Source: Oxalobacter formigenes | GTDB taxonomy: Bacteria; Pseudomonadota; Gammaproteobacteria; Burkholderiales; Burkholderiaceae_D | DNA: 37,267 bases | Direction: 5' to 3' | Assembly: GCA_949290765.1 (NCBI GenBank) | Contig: CASETG010000080.1 | Location: 1-37,267, forward strand | Shown here: positions 1 through 6,503 of the stretch, in pieces | How positions within the stretch are numbered: position 1 is the first letter of the stretch | Layout of the letters: every line of letters starts with the position of its first letter | Made by a program: the position numbers and the translations under genes | Notes under the pieces: generated by a model | Seen by the model: the letters and a program-made list of their open reading frames with translations, nothing else | Told to the model about the DNA's origin: nothing | Databases searched by the model: none

Positions 1-288
1 ATACTGCGCACGCACCGGAATTTCCAGCCCCAGCATCTTTTCGACAGCCATCACATAGGCATGCTCGCTGCACATCATCGACACATAATCGAGACGGTCC
101 ATATACGGCAATGCCTGAAGATACGTCCGCTGTTCCGCCAGCTTTTCCGTGGCACGATGCAACATGCCGATATGCGGATCGGCACGGACGATCGTTTCGC
201 CATCCAGTTCAAGAATCAGGCGCAACACGCCATGCGCCGATGGATGCTGCGGCCCGAAATTGACCGTGTAATTGCGGATATCCGTCAT
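1..288 (-). CDS. nuoD: NADH-quinone oxidoreductase subunit D, 5' part only (runs off the window)
   Basis: Ninety-six codons of the 49-kDa subunit of complex I are visible; the remainder lies beyond the left edge. The product begins [20 protein letters not shown], and [10 protein letters not shown] is the hallmark of NuoD. Further on are the conserved stretches [14 protein letters not shown] and [11 protein letters not shown]. NuoD sits in the peripheral arm at the Q-junction and, with NuoB, forms the quinone pocket that takes electrons from cluster N2. The ATG overlaps the stop of nuoC by 4 nt (ATGA), so translational coupling is likely. No frameshift is visible in the part present. Confidence 0.97.
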   Translation of the reverse strand, partial: MTDIRNYTVNFGPQHPSAHGVLRLILELDGETIVRADPHIGMLHRATEKLAEQRTYLQALPYMDRLDYVSMMCSEHAYVMAVEKMLGLEIPVRAQY

Positions 289-890
289 CGTCCGCCGCCT
301 CCGTCCGGCTCGCGTACCACGCGAGGCGTGATTTCCCGCGGCTCGATCGTCACCGGCTGGTAAACCACACGTTTTTCCTTCTCGTCATAACGCATCTCGA
401 CATAGCCTTGTACCGGAAAATCCTTTCTGAACGGATGCCCGACAAAGCCGTAATCCGTCAGAATACGCCGCAAATCGGGATGCCCGGAAAAAAGAATGCC
501 ATACAAATCGAACGCTTCCCGCTCGAACCAGTTCGCTGACGGCCAGATATCCGAGACCGAAGGCACTTCCGGCATTTTCTCATCCCCTGCGAACACCCGG
601 ACACGAAGCCGGCAATTGAACGTCAGCGACAACAGATGCACCACCACGGCGAACCGCTTGTCCGGGACATCCATGCCGGAATTGCCGTAACCGGCATAAT
701 CCACCCCGCACAAGTCGACCAGTTCCTCGAAACGCCATGTCGGATCGTCACGCAAGGCCAGCATGACATCACGATACGACGACAACGGAACCACCACCGT
801 CACTTCCCCGAAAGCCAGGGAAACATCCTGAAGATCGGCGCCGAATTTCGCGCGCAGCTTTTCAGCCAGTTCAAACGGATTTCTCTGCAT
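285..890 (-). CDS. nuoC: NADH-quinone oxidoreductase subunit C
   Basis: This is the 30-kDa subunit of complex I, a 201-residue peripheral-arm protein that packs against NuoD and NuoB. The family signature is clear: a [20 protein letters not shown] segment followed by [19 protein letters not shown]. The frame stays open 46 codons upstream into nuoB, but the start at 890 ([12 protein letters not shown]) is preferred. It lies 11 nt after the nuoB stop, follows a purine-rich GGGGAAAG sequence, and gives the usual length for a stand-alone NuoC. It is not the fused NuoCD form found in enterics. The stop overlaps the nuoD start. Confidence 0.95.
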   Translation of the reverse strand: MQRNPFELAEKLRAKFGADLQDVSLAFGEVTVVVPLSSYRDVMLALRDDPTWRFEELVDLCGVDYAGYGNSGMDVPDKRFAVVVHLLSLTFNCRLRVRVFAGDEKMPEVPSVSDIWPSANWFEREAFDLYGILFSGHPDLRRILTDYGFVGHPFRKDFPVQGYVEMRYDEKEKRVVYQPVTIEPREITPRVVREPDGGGGR

Positions 891-901
891 GCTTTCCCCG
901 T

Positions 902-1381
902 TTACTGGCGTGCGATCGTCGAAGTCCGCTTGATCTTGCCACGCAACTGCATCAGCGCATACAGCAAGGCTTCCGCAGTCGGCGGACATCCCGGCACATA
1001 AATATCGACCGGCACGATGCGATCGCATCCACGCACCACCGAATAAGAATCATGATAATAACCGCCGCCATTCGCACAGGATCCCATCGACACCACCCAG
1101 CGCGGCTCCGCCATCTGGTCATACACCTTGCGCAAGGCCGGCGCCATCTTGTTGCACAGCGTCCCCGCCACGATCATCAAGTCGGACTGGCGAGGAGACG
1201 CACGGAAAAACGTGCCGAAACGGTCCATATCGTAACGGGATGCACTGCTGTGCATCATCTCGATCGCGCAACATGCCAGACCGAACGACACCGGCCATAT
1301 CGAACCGGTACGCAACCAGTTGATCGCAGTATCCAGCGTCGTCGTGACAAACCCCTTGTTCAGCAAACCGTCAATGGCCAC
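902..1381 (-). CDS. nuoB: NADH-quinone oxidoreductase subunit B
   Basis: This 159-residue PSST subunit of complex I carries [4Fe-4S] cluster N2, the last iron-sulphur centre before quinone. The expected ligands are all present: the adjacent Cys37-Cys38 pair (GLACCAIE), Cys102 (MGSCANGGG) and Cys132 (VPGCPP). The start is a GTG at 1381: the codon before it is TGT and the one before that is the in-frame TGA at 1385-1387 that also ends nuoA, so no upstream start is possible. Only 3 nt separate the two genes, consistent with coupled translation in the nuo operon. Confidence 0.96.
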   Translation of the reverse strand: MAIDGLLNKGFVTTTLDTAINWLRTGSIWPVSFGLACCAIEMMHSSASRYDMDRFGTFFRASPRQSDLMIVAGTLCNKMAPALRKVYDQMAEPRWVVSMGSCANGGGYYHDSYSVVRGCDRIVPVDIYVPGCPPTAEALLYALMQLRGKIKRTSTIARQ

Positions 1382-1384
1382 ACA

Positions 1385-1744
1385 TCACTCCCAGTTGAGC
1401 GCACCTTTTTTCCATATGTACCAGAAACCGGCCGCCAGTTCGGCCAGAAACACCATGGCCGCGACAAAAGCCTGCCATCCCAGCTCATGCATGGCCGCAG
1501 CCCATGGAAACAGAAACGCCGTTTCCAGATCGAACAGGATGAACAAAATGGCGATCAGATAAAACCTGACGTCGAACTTCATGCGCGCATTCTCGAAAGG
1601 AGCCATCCCGCATTCATAAGGCGACACCTTCTCGGCATCCGGCTTGTGCGGCCCGAGAATACGCCCCAGCAAAAGGGAAGAACCACCGAAAAACAGAGCG
1701 ACCAGAAGAAAAAGCAGAACGGGGAAGTAATTTTCTAGATTCAC
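1385..1744 (-). CDS. nuoA: NADH-quinone oxidoreductase subunit A
   Basis: This small membrane subunit of complex I is the first gene of the nuo operon here. With a GTG start at 1744 the product is 119 residues beginning [19 protein letters not shown], which matches the usual length and N-terminus of betaproteobacterial NuoA. Three hydrophobic helices are visible at about residues 6-27, 61-82 and 88-109, with the conserved loop [25 protein letters not shown] split across the first gap and second helix. The frame is open upstream to an ATG at 1831, but that would add 29 residues unlike the family. No Shine-Dalgarno sequence is obvious at the GTG, so the exact start is less certain than the gene. 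Confidence 0.92.
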   Translation of the reverse strand: MNLENYFPVLLFLLVALFFGGSSLLLGRILGPHKPDAEKVSPYECGMAPFENARMKFDVRFYLIAILFILFDLETAFLFPWAAAMHELGWQAFVAAMVFLAELAAGFWYIWKKGALNWE

Positions 1745-2155
1745 GTTCGACGCTTGCACACAGGAAATGTTGAAAGACGGGACCAGCGGCCCACCCATAT
1801 GGCACACATTTCCAAAGGACGATTCCGGCACGTATCACGCCCCTGACGTACACAACCGGAACAACGACTTAAGAAACGCTTGGCAGACATACTAAAACTA
1901 TATGATACACCCAAACACGATTTTCCCCAAAAAGCGGCAAACCGCCTACGCGAAACATCACCGGTCGATATACCCGTTTCCCGTCACCGGCACAACCTGA
2001 TACCGACGACATCGGGCATGCAGCCAAACCGGTACGCCAACCGAACAACAAGACGATTTTTTTGCATGATTTTGTCAACCAAACCGCAAAACAGGCGTTA
2101 AATGAACTGGCATGTCCACTTTTATTCGTTTTTACTCTCTTTAAGGAAACCGAAA
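1745..2155. other. Intergenic region between divergent nuoA and the repeat-protein gene
   Basis: This 411-nt stretch separates nuoA (minus) from the repeat-protein gene (plus) and should hold both promoters. I see no convincing gene in it. On the plus strand, TTGGCA at 1880-1885 lies 15 nt before TATGAT at 1901-1906 (or 17 nt before TGATAC), a plausible sigma-70 promoter but about 250 nt from the plus-strand gene. On the minus strand the same AT-rich patch reads TTGGGT, 17 nt, TATGTC, a weaker candidate for the nuo promoter. Neither assignment is strong. Confidence 0.35.
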
Positions 2156-2485
2156 ATGAAAAAACTGCTTGCTGTTCTCGTCGCAGGTCTGTTCGCCTCC
2201 ACCGCTTTCGCCGCTCCCCAGGGAGGTCCGGGCCCTGACAAAAATCACGCACCTGCCGCCAAACATGGCCCTGACGGAAAACGCGGCCCCGATGGCAAAC
2301 GCGGTCCTGACGCAAAACGTGGTCCCGATGCAAAACATGACAAGGACGCAAAACGCGGTCCCGATGGTAAACGTGGCCCTGACGGAAAACGGGGTCCTGA
2401 CGGAAAACGCGGTCCCGATGGCAAACAAGGTCCTGACGGAAAACGTGGCCCCGATGGCAGACACGGCCCTGACGGCAGAAAATAA
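2156..2485 (+). CDS. Small secreted tandem-repeat protein with Gly-X-Y (collagen-like) periodicity
   Basis: I do not recognise this gene. The product has 109 residues and begins with a clear Sec signal peptide (MKKLLAVLVAGLFASTAFA, likely cut near residue 19 or 20). The rest is almost wholly a six-residue repeat of GPDGKR type, 12 units from residue 37 to 108. Counting from Gly38 it makes 24 triplets, 20 with Gly in first place, the last 14 uninterrupted. The repeat is strongly charged, with Lys/Arg exceeding Asp. The ATG at 2156 is chosen because AAGG precedes it at the right distance and it begins the signal peptide; the frame extends 18 codons further. It lies between tRNA-Leu and nuoA, on the opposite strand to both. 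A collagen-like fold is an inference; a disordered polyelectrolyte is equally possible. Confidence 0.8.
   Translation: MKKLLAVLVAGLFASTAFAAPQGGPGPDKNHAPAAKHGPDGKRGPDGKRGPDAKRGPDAKHDKDAKRGPDGKRGPDGKRGPDGKRGPDGKQGPDGKRGPDGRHGPDGRK
2264..2479 (+). repeat. Coding 18-nt tandem repeat, 12 units
   Basis: Twelve consecutive 18-nt units encode the GPDGKR-type hexapeptides of the gene at 2156-2485. The units differ mainly at third positions (for example ggtcctgacggaaaacgc against ggccccgatggcaaacgc), so several copies are related but not identical. The fifth unit (HDKDAK) is the most diverged and breaks the Gly periodicity. Arrays of this kind can gain or lose units by slippage or recombination without changing frame, because 18 is divisible by three. 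Confidence 0.9.
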
Positions 2486-2499
2486 ATACAACAAAAAAA

Positions 2500-2525
2500 A
2501 GAGCGGGAAATTCCCGCTCTTTTTT
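2500..2525 (+). terminator. Intrinsic terminator of the repeat-protein gene
   Basis: An 8-bp stem AGAGCGGG/CCCGCTCT (2500-2507 with 2513-2520) has a 5-nt loop and is followed by a run of Ts at 2520-2525. It starts 15 nt after the stop codon. The stem is preceded by a run of As, so it could also act on the minus strand. Confidence 0.85.
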
Positions 2526-2690
2526 ACGCTTCCATCATCCGCAACAAACCGTTTTTGCATCCTCGTAAAAACAGCCAGCCTCCACCGAAGCATCCCCCTG
2601 ACTGCACCTCGGGCAAATCGGCCCATGCACAGTGATTTCGATATCCCATCATCCATTGCGGATTTGGCGTAACCATCCATACAACATCCA

Positions 2691-2727
2691 TACAAAAAAC
2701 CCGCGCAAACATCTGTATGCACGGGTT
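2691..2727 (-). terminator. Intrinsic terminator downstream of tRNA-Leu
   Basis: Read on the minus strand, AACCCGTGCA and TGCGCGGGTT form a 10-bp stem with one mismatch (plus coordinates 2718-2727 and 2698-2707) around a 10-nt loop. A T run follows (complement of the A run at 2694-2699). It lies 34 nt past the end of tRNA-Leu(GAG) and would end the secG-tRNA transcript, separating it from the nuo operon. Confidence 0.8.
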
Positions 2728-2761
2728 CATAGTCTGGACAAGACTGCTTTGGATTGTTCGT

Positions 2762-2846
2762 TGGTGCCGACGGCGAGACTTGAACTCGCACGACTTTCGC
2801 CACTACCCCCTCAAGATAGCGTGTCTACCAATTCCACCACGTCGGC
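2762..2846 (-). tRNA. tRNA-Leu (anticodon GAG)
   Basis: On the minus strand this 85-nt sequence folds as a class II tRNA. The acceptor stem is GCCGACG paired with CGTCGGC. The D-loop contains AATTGGTAGAC, typical of tRNA-Leu. The anticodon stem CTATC/GGTAG encloses TTGAGGG, giving anticodon GAG, which reads CUC and CUU. A long variable arm (TGGCGAAAGTCGT) follows, then the T-loop GTTCAAGTC and a genome-encoded CCA. It lies between secG and nuoA on the same strand as both, a common betaproteobacterial order. Confidence 0.97.
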
Positions 2847-2918
2847 GCAAGAATTGAATTATCGCAGCAACTCGATTTTTCTTCAAGCACTATGCGTGAA
2901 AAATGCATACTGCCGTGT

Positions 2919-3320
2919 TTATTTCGCGGCGTTTTCGCCCGGATTGCCAGGTACGGTCGCTGCGCCCGGAATGGCTGCCGCACCGGAAGCATCCTTGCCT
3001 GCGGTCGATTCGGCCGGCGCTGCCTGTTCCGGAGCCGGAGTCGTTACCGACTGCAATTTTTCGATGACGCTGCTTTGTACCGGAGCACGATAAGGCCCCA
3101 GATATGCCATCGCCAATGTCGAAACGAAAAAGATGATGGCCGCGACAGCCGTCGATTTCGACATGAAGTTCGATGAACCGCTGGCGCCGAAAATGCTGCC
3201 GGAAGAACCTGCGCCGAATGCCGCACCCATGTCTGCACCCTTGCCGTGCTGCATCAGAACCAGCACGATGATTGCCAGAGCGGACAAAACCTGAATAATA
3301 ATGATAATGTTGTACAGCAT
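2919..3320 (-). CDS. secG: Preprotein translocase subunit SecG
   Basis: SecG is the small auxiliary subunit of the SecYEG inner-membrane channel. The 133-residue product has two transmembrane helices, at about residues 3-22 and 56-74. The conserved loop between them contains LMQHGKGADMGAAFGAGSSG and SIFGASGSSNFM, which is diagnostic of SecG. The C-terminal third (residues about 93-133) is rich in Ala, Pro and Gly and makes the protein a little longer than the enteric form. It follows tpiA by 37 nt on the same strand and probably shares its transcript, together with the downstream tRNA-Leu. No strong ribosome-binding site is visible close to the ATG. Confidence 0.95.
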   Translation of the reverse strand: MLYNIIIIIQVLSALAIIVLVLMQHGKGADMGAAFGAGSSGSIFGASGSSNFMSKSTAVAAIIFFVSTLAMAYLGPYRAPVQSSVIEKLQSVTTPAPEQAAPAESTAGKDASGAAAIPGAATVPGNPGENAAK

Positions 3321-3357
3321 GTTATTTCAGCATTCCTTTTCGTTTGACCAAATATTC

Positions 3358-4110
3358 CTACCTTGAAGCAAGATATGCGATCTTGAGAAAATCGCTTGCC
3401 TTGAGCGCGGCGCCACCGATCAGGCCACCGTCGATATCCCGCATCTTCAAAAATTCTTCCGCATTCGACGGCTTCATGCTGCCGCCATACAATATTCTTA
3501 CACACTCCGCCGCATCCGGATTTTTCCTGATCATCAATTCACGCAACAGCGCATGAACGTCCTTGACCATTTCCGGCGTCGGCGTCTTGCCCGTCCCGAT
3601 GGCCCAGACCGGTTCATAGGCGACGACGATATCGCAGACTTCACGCTCTTCCAGAACGGACAATACCGTATTGATTTGTCTGCTGACCACCGCTTCCGTC
3701 TGACCGGCGTCCTTTTCTTTCAGCGACTCGCCGACACAGACGATCGGTGTCAGTCCGCCGGCCAGGGCACGCTGAACCTTGTTGGCGACCAGCTCGTCGG
3801 ACTCATTGCAATATTCGCGCCGTTCCGAATGTCCGACAATTACATATTTGCAATCGAAATCCAGAAGCATTCGGGTCGATACCTGTCCGGTATAGGCGCC
3901 GACGGCATGTGCCGAGACATCTTCCGCCCCCAAAGCGACACCGGTTCCTTCCAGTGCCTGCTGGCACTGTGCCAGATAAGGGAACGGCGCGCAAATCGCC
4001 AGATCGCAGTCAACACACGCCAGCCCTGCCTTGATGCCTTCAAGCAATTCGGCATTCATGGCGAGACTGCCATTCATTTTCCAGTTTCCGACAATCAGTT
4101 TACGCGCCAT
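3358..4110 (-). CDS. tpiA: Triosephosphate isomerase
   Basis: This enzyme interconverts dihydroxyacetone phosphate and glyceraldehyde 3-phosphate in glycolysis and gluconeogenesis. The 250-residue product has every catalytic element: Lys11 in GNWKMN, His94 in [10 protein letters not shown], Glu166 in [12 protein letters not shown], and the phosphate-binding loops near ILYGGSMKP and GGLIGGAAL. The frame opens 16 codons earlier, but the ATG at 4110 ([13 protein letters not shown]) has the family N-terminus and an AGGGA sequence a few bases upstream. A sigma-70-like promoter lies 29-58 nt before the start. It is probably the first gene of a tpiA-secG-tRNA-Leu unit. Confidence 0.98.
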   Translation of the reverse strand: MARKLIVGNWKMNGSLAMNAELLEGIKAGLACVDCDLAICAPFPYLAQCQQALEGTGVALGAEDVSAHAVGAYTGQVSTRMLLDFDCKYVIVGHSERREYCNESDELVANKVQRALAGGLTPIVCVGESLKEKDAGQTEAVVSRQINTVLSVLEEREVCDIVVAYEPVWAIGTGKTPTPEMVKDVHALLRELMIRKNPDAAECVRILYGGSMKPSNAEEFLKMRDIDGGLIGGAALKASDFLKIAYLASR

Positions 4111-4138
4111 ACTGATCCCTGAATTCAAGCAATCAATT

Positions 4139-4168
4139 ATTTTATCGTGACAAATCAACTATGGTCAA
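4139..4168 (-). promoter_or_regulatory. Putative sigma-70 promoter of tpiA
   Basis: On the minus strand TTGACC (4163-4168) is followed after 18 nt by TAAAAT (4139-4144). Transcription would start about 4132, some 20 nt before the tpiA ATG. It falls in the short gap between slyD and tpiA, so tpiA need not depend on read-through from slyD. Confidence 0.6.
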
Positions 4169-4198
4169 TCATCACGGAACAAGCACACGACATCACCT

Positions 4199-4729
4199 TC
4201 AGTGCAACAAAAGGCTTCTGAACTGGCCGTCGCCTTCGTCGTCCTCATCGAGACCATCTGGATCGTTGACATATCCCCGCTCTATTTCCTTGTCCGTGGC
4301 TGCACGGACATCCGTCACCGTCAACTCGAAACGCAACGCGATGCCGGCAAGAGGATGATTGCCGTCGAGTATGACCTTGCCGTCCGCAATATCCGTCACG
4401 ACATAAATGGCAGGATTTTCCGTCGGGTCGGCATTTTCCGGTATTCCTTCGAACTGCATGCCGACTTCCAGCGGTGTCGGGAAAAGTTCCCTGTCCTCGA
4501 CCCTGACCAACAAGGGGTCGTATTCCCCAAACGCCTCTTCGGGCTCGACCTGTATCATGGTTTTGTAGCCGATTTCCTTGCCGTCCAGCGCCTTTTCCAG
4601 TGCAGGCAACGTATCATCGTAACCACCATGCAGGTACACGATAGGCTCCTGACCGTCTTCAAGCAGATTGTTTTGCGCATCGGACAACTTGTAGTGCACG
4701 GTAACGACCGTATTTTTGGCAATTTTCAT
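4199..4729 (-). CDS. slyD: FKBP-type peptidyl-prolyl cis-trans isomerase, SlyD-like
   Basis: The 176-residue product is a cytoplasmic FKBP-type prolyl isomerase with a SlyD-style insert-in-flap chaperone domain. The FKBP half shows VTVHYKL, YLHGGYDDTLPALEKALDG and EPEEAFGEYDPLLV; the insert runs roughly from residue 73 to 128; NHPLAGIALRFELTV closes the fold. Unlike Escherichia coli SlyD, the tail here is acidic (DEDDEGDG) and has no Cys/His-rich nickel-binding segment, so the metal-chaperone role is not supported; SlpA is the alternative family name. An AGG-containing sequence precedes the ATG and a perfect TATAAT box lies upstream at 4764-4769. There is no signal peptide. Confidence 0.88.
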   Translation of the reverse strand: MKIAKNTVVTVHYKLSDAQNNLLEDGQEPIVYLHGGYDDTLPALEKALDGKEIGYKTMIQVEPEEAFGEYDPLLVRVEDRELFPTPLEVGMQFEGIPENADPTENPAIYVVTDIADGKVILDGNHPLAGIALRFELTVTDVRAATDKEIERGYVNDPDGLDEDDEGDGQFRSLLLH

Positions 4730-4763
4730 TTTCCAGCCAGCCTTTCTGTTTTGAATCCCGGAA

Positions 4764-4769
4764 ATTATA
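4764..4769 (-). promoter_or_regulatory. -10 element (TATAAT) of the slyD promoter
   Basis: The minus strand reads GGGTATAATTTCC here, a perfect sigma-70 -10 hexamer, placing a start site about 27 nt upstream of the slyD ATG. No good -35 is present at 16-18 nt spacing; the best match is the poor TGTTTA at 17 nt. Confidence 0.55.
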
Positions 4770-5164
4770 CCCGCTTCACACGGCTTTAAACATTCATACC
4801 CGCCATATGCATATTATGAATAACAATAACTTATATTGCTTTCAGCTATCGCATGATACGACTTGCACATGCTTTCAACCTGCCGTTTTGCCCTTTCCGA
4901 ATCGCTCGCCATTGAAAAATTGACTGAAGGAAACAAGAAAGGAACCTGTCCATTCCGCGCAGGCAACGCTTTACAACACTTTGAATAGTGCGAGATATAA
5001 CCTGTTGTTTCCAATGATATATTTTTACGTGCGCACAAATTGCGCGCAACCGCATCTTTCAGGGTACTCACACCGTCTTTCACAGCTTCGCGACGTAACG
5101 TCATCTGCCTGTTTGGGCGGTAGCCGGAACCTGTTGCGAGATTGCAAAACAGATGTAAAAACAC
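4770..5164. other. Intergenic region with no supported gene
   Basis: This stretch lies between the divergent slyD promoter and the plus-strand repeat-lipoprotein unit. A minus-strand frame (4814-5164, 116 codons) is open but contains no recognisable domain, has no clear ribosome-binding site, and its residue make-up does not look like the surrounding proteins. I see no tRNA-like or other familiar RNA fold. A small RNA cannot be excluded by eye. Confidence 0.4.
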
Positions 5165-5203
5165 TTGTAACGGGGGTTACAACGACAAAAAAATAGCTAT
5201 AAT
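5165..5203 (+). promoter_or_regulatory. Promoter with operator-like palindrome upstream of the small ORF and lipoprotein
   Basis: TTGTAAC-GGGG-GTTACAA (5165-5182) is a perfect 7-bp inverted repeat with a 4-nt spacer. Its right arm contains the candidate -35 hexamer TTACAA (5177-5182), which stands 15 nt before a perfect -10 TATAAT (5198-5203). A dimeric regulator bound to the palindrome would overlap the -35. The half-site and 4-nt spacing resemble the geometry of FNR/CRP-type sites, but the sequence is not a standard site I can assign to a named regulator. The start site would be near 5210. Confidence 0.6.
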
Positions 5204-5227
5204 CGTTTTCATTAGGAGATTGTCAGG

Positions 5228-5293
5228 ATGACATATACGCCAGTAATGACACCGGGCAATTTTCTATTCACAGTAGTATCCAATTACCGGTAA
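5228..5293 (+). CDS. Possible 21-residue leader ORF upstream of the lipoprotein
   Basis: I do not recognise this ORF. It starts with ATG, is preceded by a clear AGGAG (5214-5218) at 9 nt, and ends in TAA after 21 codons. The peptide begins MTYTPVMTPG and ends VVSNYR; it has no signal peptide and no run of one amino acid that would suggest classical attenuation. It is the first start codon after the predicted transcription start near 5210 and ends 31 nt before the lipoprotein ATG. It may be a leader peptide, a small protein, or chance. Confidence 0.4.
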   Translation: MTYTPVMTPGNFLFTVVSNYR

Positions 5294-5295
5294 TT
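5282..5295. repeat. Perfect 14-nt palindrome between leader ORF and lipoprotein gene
   Basis: AATTACC/GGTAATT is fully self-complementary with no spacer and covers the stop codon of the small ORF. It could be a second protein-binding site. As RNA it cannot form a loop without opening the central pairs. Confidence 0.6.
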
Positions 5296-5324
5296 AACCT
5301 TGTTATTTTAATTAAGGATTGCAA

Positions 5325-5621
5325 ATGAAAAAGTCTTTATTGCTCGTTGGCCTGATGGCTCTGGCTCTGACCGCATGTAAAATTGGCGAAAAGCCAGCTG
5401 ATAAGAAAGATGCTGCTGCTCCGGCTGCTACCGCTCCGGCTAAAGACGCTGCTGCTCCGGCTGCCAAAGACGCTGCTGCTCCGGCCGCCAAAGACGCTGC
5501 CGCTCCGGCTGCCAAAGACGCTGCTGCTCCGGCTGCCAAGGACGCTGCCGCTCCGGCTGCCAAGGACGCTGCTCCTGCAAAAGACGCTGCCGCTCCGGCC
5601 AAAGACGCTGCCAAGAAATAA
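5325..5621 (+). CDS. Small Ala-rich tandem-repeat lipoprotein
   Basis: I do not recognise the family. The 98-residue product starts with a lipoprotein signal peptide whose lipobox is LTAC (residues 15-18), so Cys18 should be lipidated; Lys19 follows it, giving no Asp-type inner-membrane retention signal, so outer-membrane sorting is plausible. From residue 28 the protein is an array of KDAAAPAA octads: one, a 4-residue break, then five perfect in a row (40-79), then shorter units to the C-terminus. The composition (Ala, Pro, Lys, Asp) suggests an extended or helical periplasmic spacer without an enzymatic fold. The ATG at 5325 has AAGGA 6 nt upstream. A promoter with a palindrome lies upstream and a strong terminator follows. 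Confidence 0.85.
   Translation: MKKSLLLVGLMALALTACKIGEKPADKKDAAAPAATAPAKDAAAPAAKDAAAPAAKDAAAPAAKDAAAPAAKDAAAPAAKDAAPAKDAAAPAKDAAKK
5406..5621 (+). repeat. Coding 24-nt tandem repeats of the lipoprotein
   Basis: Units of 24 nt such as aaagacgctgctgctccggc plus four bases encode KDAAAPAA. The core of five contiguous units is at 5442-5561; diverged or shortened copies flank it. Units differ by a few synonymous changes, and because 24 is divisible by three, gain or loss of units would keep the frame. Confidence 0.88.
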
Positions 5622-5640
5622 TTCTTGCCTCGTCAACAAA

Positions 5641-5668
5641 AAAGCCGATCAGCCGATCGGCTTTTTTA
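5641..5668 (+). terminator. Intrinsic terminator of the lipoprotein gene
   Basis: AAAGCCGATC (5641-5650) pairs perfectly with GATCGGCTTT (5655-5664) across the loop AGCC, and a T run (5662-5667) follows. It lies 19 nt after the stop codon. The A-rich 5' flank means it may also end the minus-strand gene that finishes at 5696. Confidence 0.9.
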
Positions 5669-5695
5669 ATGGTTTTTTTTACCATAACCGGACAT

Positions 5696-6484
5696 TCATC
5701 CGGAAATCTCCATCCACTCAAAACCGCTTGCCTGACCGGCCACAGTCACGGCAACCCTGTCGATATCGACCGCATCACTCAACGATTTCAAGGCAAGTTC
5801 GGGAAGATTGTTCGTTTCGCTCAGATGTGCGCCGATGACTTTCGTCAGACACGCGTTATCCAGTCCTGACAAAAAGTCCGCTGCACAACGGTTGGAAAGA
5901 TGACCGTAAACACTGCCGATACGTCTGCGGACAATGAACGGATAGGATGAGCGTTCGAGCATATCGTCATCATAATTGCACTCCAGCATCAGGGCATTGC
6001 ACCCCGACAAAGCATCCCGGATTGACGTCGTTACCTGTCCGGTATCCGTCAGCATCGCGAACTTGACGGAACCATCCGTCACATGAAACTGCAAGGGCTC
6101 CCGCGCATCATGCGAAACGGCAAACGCCGATACAAGCAGATCCCTCACAGGAAAACTGTCGCCGTCACGACAAAAATGCAAATCGACTCCGGAAAAGTCT
6201 TTGCCTATTGCGCGGAATGTCCCTTCACTCATCCAGACAGGAATCTGATAACGGCGTGCAAACGGCAAAACACTTCTGGCATGGTCGCCATGTTCATGCG
6301 TGACGACAAGCGCAGACACCTGTTCGGGATGACAACGCGCACGTTCCAGACGCCGTTGCATTTCACGAATACCGAAGCCGCAATCGAACATGACGGTCGT
6401 TTCCGTCAGGCCCTCCCTGACGGAAACGAGCAATGCATTACCCTTGCTGCCGCTACCCAGACTGGTTGCTTTCACAACAGACAA
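5696..6484 (-). CDS. MBL-fold metallohydrolase (YycJ/WalJ-like)
   Basis: The 262-residue product has a metallo-beta-lactamase fold: SLGSGSKGNALLV near the N-terminus, the dinuclear-metal motif THEHGDH (His63, His65, Asp67, His68), LTDTG, and YGHLSN in the C-terminal half. This arrangement matches the YycJ/WalJ (VicX) subgroup, cytoplasmic hydrolases of uncertain substrate, some with nuclease-like relatives. It lies 19 nt downstream of bamC and probably shares the dapA-bamC transcript. The start is uncertain: TTG at 6484 has GAGGGCGG just upstream, while GTG at 6475 would also fit the family N-terminus. No ATG is available. Confidence 0.85.
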   Translation of the reverse strand: MSVVKATSLGSGSKGNALLVSVREGLTETTVMFDCGFGIREMQRRLERARCHPEQVSALVVTHEHGDHARSVLPFARRYQIPVWMSEGTFRAIGKDFSGVDLHFCRDGDSFPVRDLLVSAFAVSHDAREPLQFHVTDGSVKFAMLTDTGQVTTSIRDALSGCNALMLECNYDDDMLERSSYPFIVRRRIGSVYGHLSNRCAADFLSGLDNACLTKVIGAHLSETNNLPELALKSLSDAVDIDRVAVTVAGQASGFEWMEISG

Positions 6485-6503
6485 CCGCCCTCACCACCGG
6501 ATA

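Noticed and set aside
2264..2479. Possible CRISPR array
   Set aside because: The 18-nt units are contiguous, have no spacers and encode an in-frame hexapeptide repeat with a signal peptide upstream.
4814..5164. A 116-codon minus-strand frame in the slyD-lipoprotein gap
   Set aside because: No domain, no clear start signal, unusual composition; kept only as an unexplained stretch.
5406..5621. Possible CRISPR or non-coding satellite
   Set aside because: The 24-nt units are contiguous and in frame with a lipoprotein signal sequence; substitutions are mostly synonymous.
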